NCBI GenBank assembly: GCA_009777175.1
Contig: WRMI01000001.1
Coordinates: 1 to 64,000, forward strand
DNA from: Marinilabiliaceae bacterium
Lineage (GTDB): Bacteria; Bacteroidota; Bacteroidia; Bacteroidales; Marinilabiliaceae
Direction of reading: 5' to 3'
DNA: 64,000 nucleotides
Numbering within the stretch: position 1 is the stretch's first letter; each line of letters begins with the position of its first letter. Both the position numbers and the translations under genes were made by a program. This document shows positions 61,089-64,000 of this stretch, one piece after another. The notes beneath the pieces were generated by a model. It was not told the origin of the DNA. It searched no databases and saw nothing but the letters and a program-made list of their open reading frames with translations.

Positions 61089-63671
61089 CTAATTTCTCAC
61101 GCTTCTAATATTACTACCTTGTCCTCTTGGGATGTCACCCATTGCAGTATAACCGTGGTCTTGTAGACATATACCCATTGGATTAAACCACGAATCCATT
61201 CCTCCTGTGAGATAATATCCCGTAATACCTTGATTTTTAATAATTCCTGTGGAGCCGTCTCTTTGTCCTCCCACGGGGAAGAACAGGCTTGCTTTTGTAT
61301 TTTCGTTGAAGAATAGCCCTCCACCGAATGCTGCATATTTTGTTCCGCCTGCAACAACACCATTGCTGGTATAGTCATTACTTTTATCTGCGGGTCTTCG
61401 GTCATAAAAACCATCAGCATAATATCCATAAGCATAATTATCTTGATTGCCATTTCCGCCTTGTGCGAGAGTATAATTCTCCCATAACGAATGTCGCGTT
61501 TCAGTATCAACTGTACCGTTGTCGTTTGGACGCCTGTAATTTGGAGGACTTACTTCATGAATATTGCTATTATAATCGGGCAGAGACGTTGATTGCCAAA
61601 TAATATTTAATTTGTCGGTGTAGTTGTCCCACGCCCAATTAAAGTAAACGTCGCTTGACCATTGGAAATAAGCACCAACCTGACTCGGATATTCAGTAAA
61701 TTTTGTTTTATTAGTTTCGCTAACAGGTTTGTTCATTTCATCAACGGTAAGGTTGTATGGCGCAAATTTAACCGAGTAACCGCGCCCCTTAATAACATAA
61801 TCATCACCCTCGCCTTGTCTGAGATAAATTTTCTGATATTTATTGTAATCATTATACCACAGTTCCACAACCGCATATCTTGCAGGAAATGATGTCGTAT
61901 AATCAGGATTTTCATTATTATATTTACTAAAAGGCTTTTGTAAACCGATTCTGAATGTAATATTTTCATTTGCACCAGCATATCCGTTTATTGCGTTAGA
62001 ATAATTATAACTATTCATGGGATAATCTTCTGCGTTACCGGGATTATCAGTTCCAATTTTGGGGTCTAATGAGCCACTTGCTGCGAGCAATACTCCGTCA
62101 CCATTGGCGGGATCCCAATTGCCATCATATTCAGTAACACTTGCAGCCCACGCACCACTATTAGAATTGCCAACATTCACTTGAACAATACGCTCACCAA
62201 TTTGGTTATGTCTCCAAAATGCTCCTACAATTGATGATCTTTCATCAATAAATTCGGGTGCCGGAATGTTGTCATTATTTTGTCGAACAACTGTTTGTGC
62301 CACTTGATTTCCATTGAAATTCATTGAAATAGTTGCTTCTCGGAAGTCATTACCACCGTTAGTTTCAACAAAAACATTCACACTTTGAGTACCTTTGCCT
62401 GATATTGTTTTGCTCGGATTATTATTAGTCAAAGATAGTGCCAACCAATTATTAGATTCAGGTACGGTAAGCGTCCACTGCGTTTCTGTATCGGTTGTTC
62501 CATTTGATTTTTGCGTTATCACCATCAGTTTTTGTCCTGCGGGTTTTTGCGCACCGTGTTGCAAAAGTAGAAAATCGGGTGTTATGGTAATACTGCCAGA
62601 CGTTAACAACGTGATGTTGTATATTACTTGTTTACCCGGCTCCCATTTATGTCCAGATAAATTAATTTCAGTTGTAGAACCGTCTTGATATGTTACTGTA
62701 ACTTTTGCATTTTCGCCGAGAGTTTGAGGTATCATCATCAAATATCCATTTTCTGCAATCAGATTTGTGGACATATTTTCGGTAACGAGAAAATAATCAT
62801 TTCCATTTTCGAAATTTAACGATGCAGAAAAATCTTGATTCTGCGGCGTACCGAGATTAGACCAAGCGATGCTGCTGCCATCTACAGATAAATCTCCTGA
62901 AACTATAACTCCCGATATGCTTATTCCAATAATTTTTTCATTATATTTTTCTTCGTGTCCCGAAACCTGGAAACCTACGCCTGTTAGTGCATGTTTCATG
63001 TGTAGCGCAATTGCATTTCCTGTGGGTCTTATATCATAACGTGGTATCGCTACCATTAGGTCGGGTTGATTGATAACATTATCAGGAGTTACATATCTTA
63101 AACTTGGCGTTCCTTTGGTGGTTTCCGTACCTTTGATAGTAATTCCATTGTCGCTATCCGCATAAGGTGCGTATGCAAAGAAAGAATAACGGTCGGTAAC
63201 TTTATCGGGTTCCCAATAAACGTTATCGCCAACATAACTCCATACTCCTGCATTATTTATCAATTTTTGATTAAACATTTTATTAGGAGTATCGTTTTCG
63301 TTCCAATCGGAATTTCCTGTAGCCGAACTAAATACGCCCATTGTAGTCATATCGGCTGCATCATTAATCAGTGTTCCTCTTGTTTCTATTCCCAATTGTG
63401 TTGTAAATTCGATATGTTTTTTTGCATCATAAGGAATTTCAGCGTTATCATCCATAAACCTGTCTTGACACGAGTTTAAAGATGCAACTAATACGAAAAA
63501 GAGAGTTGAAACTCCGCAAAAGAAGAGTACATCCCATACTAATTGAACAACTTTTAAAGTTTTATTGTTCCACAAATGCGTTTTATATCCTTTTTTTCCA
63601 AAAATACGTGATTGAATTTCACTGATTTTTGAAAATCCTATATTTCTTGATATTTCGATTATTCTTGACAT
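61089..63671 (-). CDS. Large fimbrillin-like lipoprotein, possible fimbrial tip adhesin
   Basis: 860 residues. Residues about 88-360 are fimbrillin-like (HIEFTTQLGIETRGT, RYSFFAYAPYADSDN, MKHALTGVGFQVSG, GHKWEPGKQVIYNITL). A BACON-like Ig segment follows (ITPDFLLLQHGAQKPAGQKL, ESNNWLALSLTNNN). The C-terminal ~350 residues (Tyr, Asn, Gly-rich; GRGYSVKFAPYNLTVDEMN, GYYLTGGMDSWFNPMGICLQ) resemble the ligand-binding ends of fimbrial accessory proteins. It is unusual that ~45 residues precede the hydrophobic lipobox segment (VLVASLNSC, Cys 68). Probably the tip or a minor subunit of the adjacent fimbriae. Confidence 0.82.
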   Translation of the reverse strand: MSRIIEISRNIGFSKISEIQSRIFGKKGYKTHLWNNKTLKVVQLVWDVLFFCGVSTLFFVLVASLNSCQDRFMDDNAEIPYDAKKHIEFTTQLGIETRGTLINDAADMTTMGVFSSATGNSDWNENDTPNKMFNQKLINNAGVWSYVGDNVYWEPDKVTDRYSFFAYAPYADSDNGITIKGTETTKGTPSLRYVTPDNVINQPDLMVAIPRYDIRPTGNAIALHMKHALTGVGFQVSGHEEKYNEKIIGISISGVIVSGDLSVDGSSIAWSNLGTPQNQDFSASLNFENGNDYFLVTENMSTNLIAENGYLMMIPQTLGENAKVTVTYQDGSTTEINLSGHKWEPGKQVIYNITLLTSGSITITPDFLLLQHGAQKPAGQKLMVITQKSNGTTDTETQWTLTVPESNNWLALSLTNNNPSKTISGKGTQSVNVFVETNGGNDFREATISMNFNGNQVAQTVVRQNNDNIPAPEFIDERSSIVGAFWRHNQIGERIVQVNVGNSNSGAWAASVTEYDGNWDPANGDGVLLAASGSLDPKIGTDNPGNAEDYPMNSYNYSNAINGYAGANENITFRIGLQKPFSKYNNENPDYTTSFPARYAVVELWYNDYNKYQKIYLRQGEGDDYVIKGRGYSVKFAPYNLTVDEMNKPVSETNKTKFTEYPSQVGAYFQWSSDVYFNWAWDNYTDKLNIIWQSTSLPDYNSNIHEVSPPNYRRPNDNGTVDTETRHSLWENYTLAQGGNGNQDNYAYGYYADGFYDRRPADKSNDYTSNGVVAGGTKYAAFGGGLFFNENTKASLFFPVGGQRDGSTGIIKNQGITGYYLTGGMDSWFNPMGICLQDHGYTAMGDIPRGQGSNIRSVRN

Positions 63672-63709
63672 TTTGTTTATTTTTTAAGTGTTATTACTAG
63701 ATTTATTAA

Positions 63710-64000
63710 TTATAAAGGTTTATTTTCAATCCCCCAATCTGCCACCACAACAAAAAATCCTATCGGTTTGTCGGTGAAAATTGGATCTTCGGGCTCAATT
63801 GGTTCTTCTGTTTCGGGGTCAACAACGGGGAGTTCAGTAGTGTCGCCATCTTCGTCAATAAAGTTGCCATCAATCAATGTACCTCCCGACGATGTTCCGT
63901 CTAAATATAAAACATAATTATATGCCTTATTCATAAACCATTCAGTAGGTAGAGGATAGCCCACTTTCACAAACAGCGACCCGTCTATGTTGTTTCCTAA
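63710..64000 (-). CDS. Fimbrillin family protein, 3' part only
   Basis: The frame is open to the window edge, so the start is outside. The ~97 visible residues (SLFVKVGYPLPTEWFMNKAY, NYVLYLDGTSSGGTLIDG, VDPETEEPIEPEDPIF) are nearly the same as the end of the 59710 protein. Paralogous major-fimbrillin candidate. With its neighbours it forms a three-gene minus-strand fimbrial operon. Confidence 0.88.
   Translation of the reverse strand, partial: LGNNIDGSLFVKVGYPLPTEWFMNKAYNYVLYLDGTSSGGTLIDGNFIDEDGDTTELPVVDPETEEPIEPEDPIFTDKPIGFFVVVADWGIENKPL

Overview
The window comes from the chromosome of an AT-rich Bacteroidota bacterium, most likely an uncultured Bacteroidales-like lineage. The evidence is: three secreted proteins with type IX secretion (T9SS) C-terminal sorting domains; a FimA/Mfa-type fimbrillin locus; a BlaI/BlaR1-TonB pair; a short beta-sandwich-only ATP synthase epsilon subunit; promoters of the Bacteroidota form TTTG-N19/20-TAnnTTTG; and start codons that generally lack a Shine-Dalgarno sequence.

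Layout. 1-7.5 kb: an accessory island of unrecognised paralogues sharing a repeated module. Two of them carry a predicted phosphoribosyltransferase-like C-terminus. They sit beside a PD-(D/E)XK (HsdR N-terminal type) protein and a small RadC-like JAMM protein; this is the best candidate for an undescribed system. 7.6-13.8 kb (minus strand): nitrilase-family amidase, atpC, atpD, polyprenyl synthetase, an Hsp70-like protein without the C-terminal lid and a GrpE-like partner. 14-18.8 kb: secreted protein, two-component-propeller/SpoIIE phosphatase and a pRiA4b ORF-3-like protein. 19-24 kb: blaI-blaR1, an FtsX/MacB-type permease and a YafQ-type toxin-antitoxin pair. 24.9-31.2 kb: two large beta-helix T9SS cargo proteins. 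31.4-38.9 kb: upp, radC, tRNA-Pro, metK behind a SAM-II-like riboswitch, a histidine kinase, a lipid A-type acyltransferase and a DUF2891 protein. 39-45.3 kb (minus): a WG-repeat protein lodged between two copies of the GH3 gene's 3' end, then GH3, signal peptidase and PQQ-propeller genes. 45.6-51.8 kb: lipoprotein, GLUG-type T9SS protein, cutC, PQQ-propeller. 51.9-55.4 kb: accessory block (lipoprotein with a strong Shine-Dalgarno, AbiEi/AbiEii, DUF1801, broken RhuM, DUF3791 and truncated DUF3990). 55.4-59.5 kb: a third PQQ-propeller, a trypsin-like protease and a clostripain-like lipoprotein. 59.7 kb to the end: fimbrial locus, cut by the window edge.

A striking property is the density of short interspersed repeats between genes. 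They include hairpins with arms GGGCAACC/GGTTGCCC around loop GCAAG, hairpins GCATTCC-TAAC-GGAATGC, palindromic clusters of CACAAAG/CACAGAT/CACAGAG/CGGATTAGA units, and microsatellite-like ACTCACT, AACTGAA and GTAGAGTATA runs. Several abut or even supply stop codons. Related hairpins lie in frame inside the linkers of T9SS sorting domains.

No search or alignment program was run. Family names rest on motifs and architecture read from the translations. All coordinates are read by eye and repeat edges are approximate.
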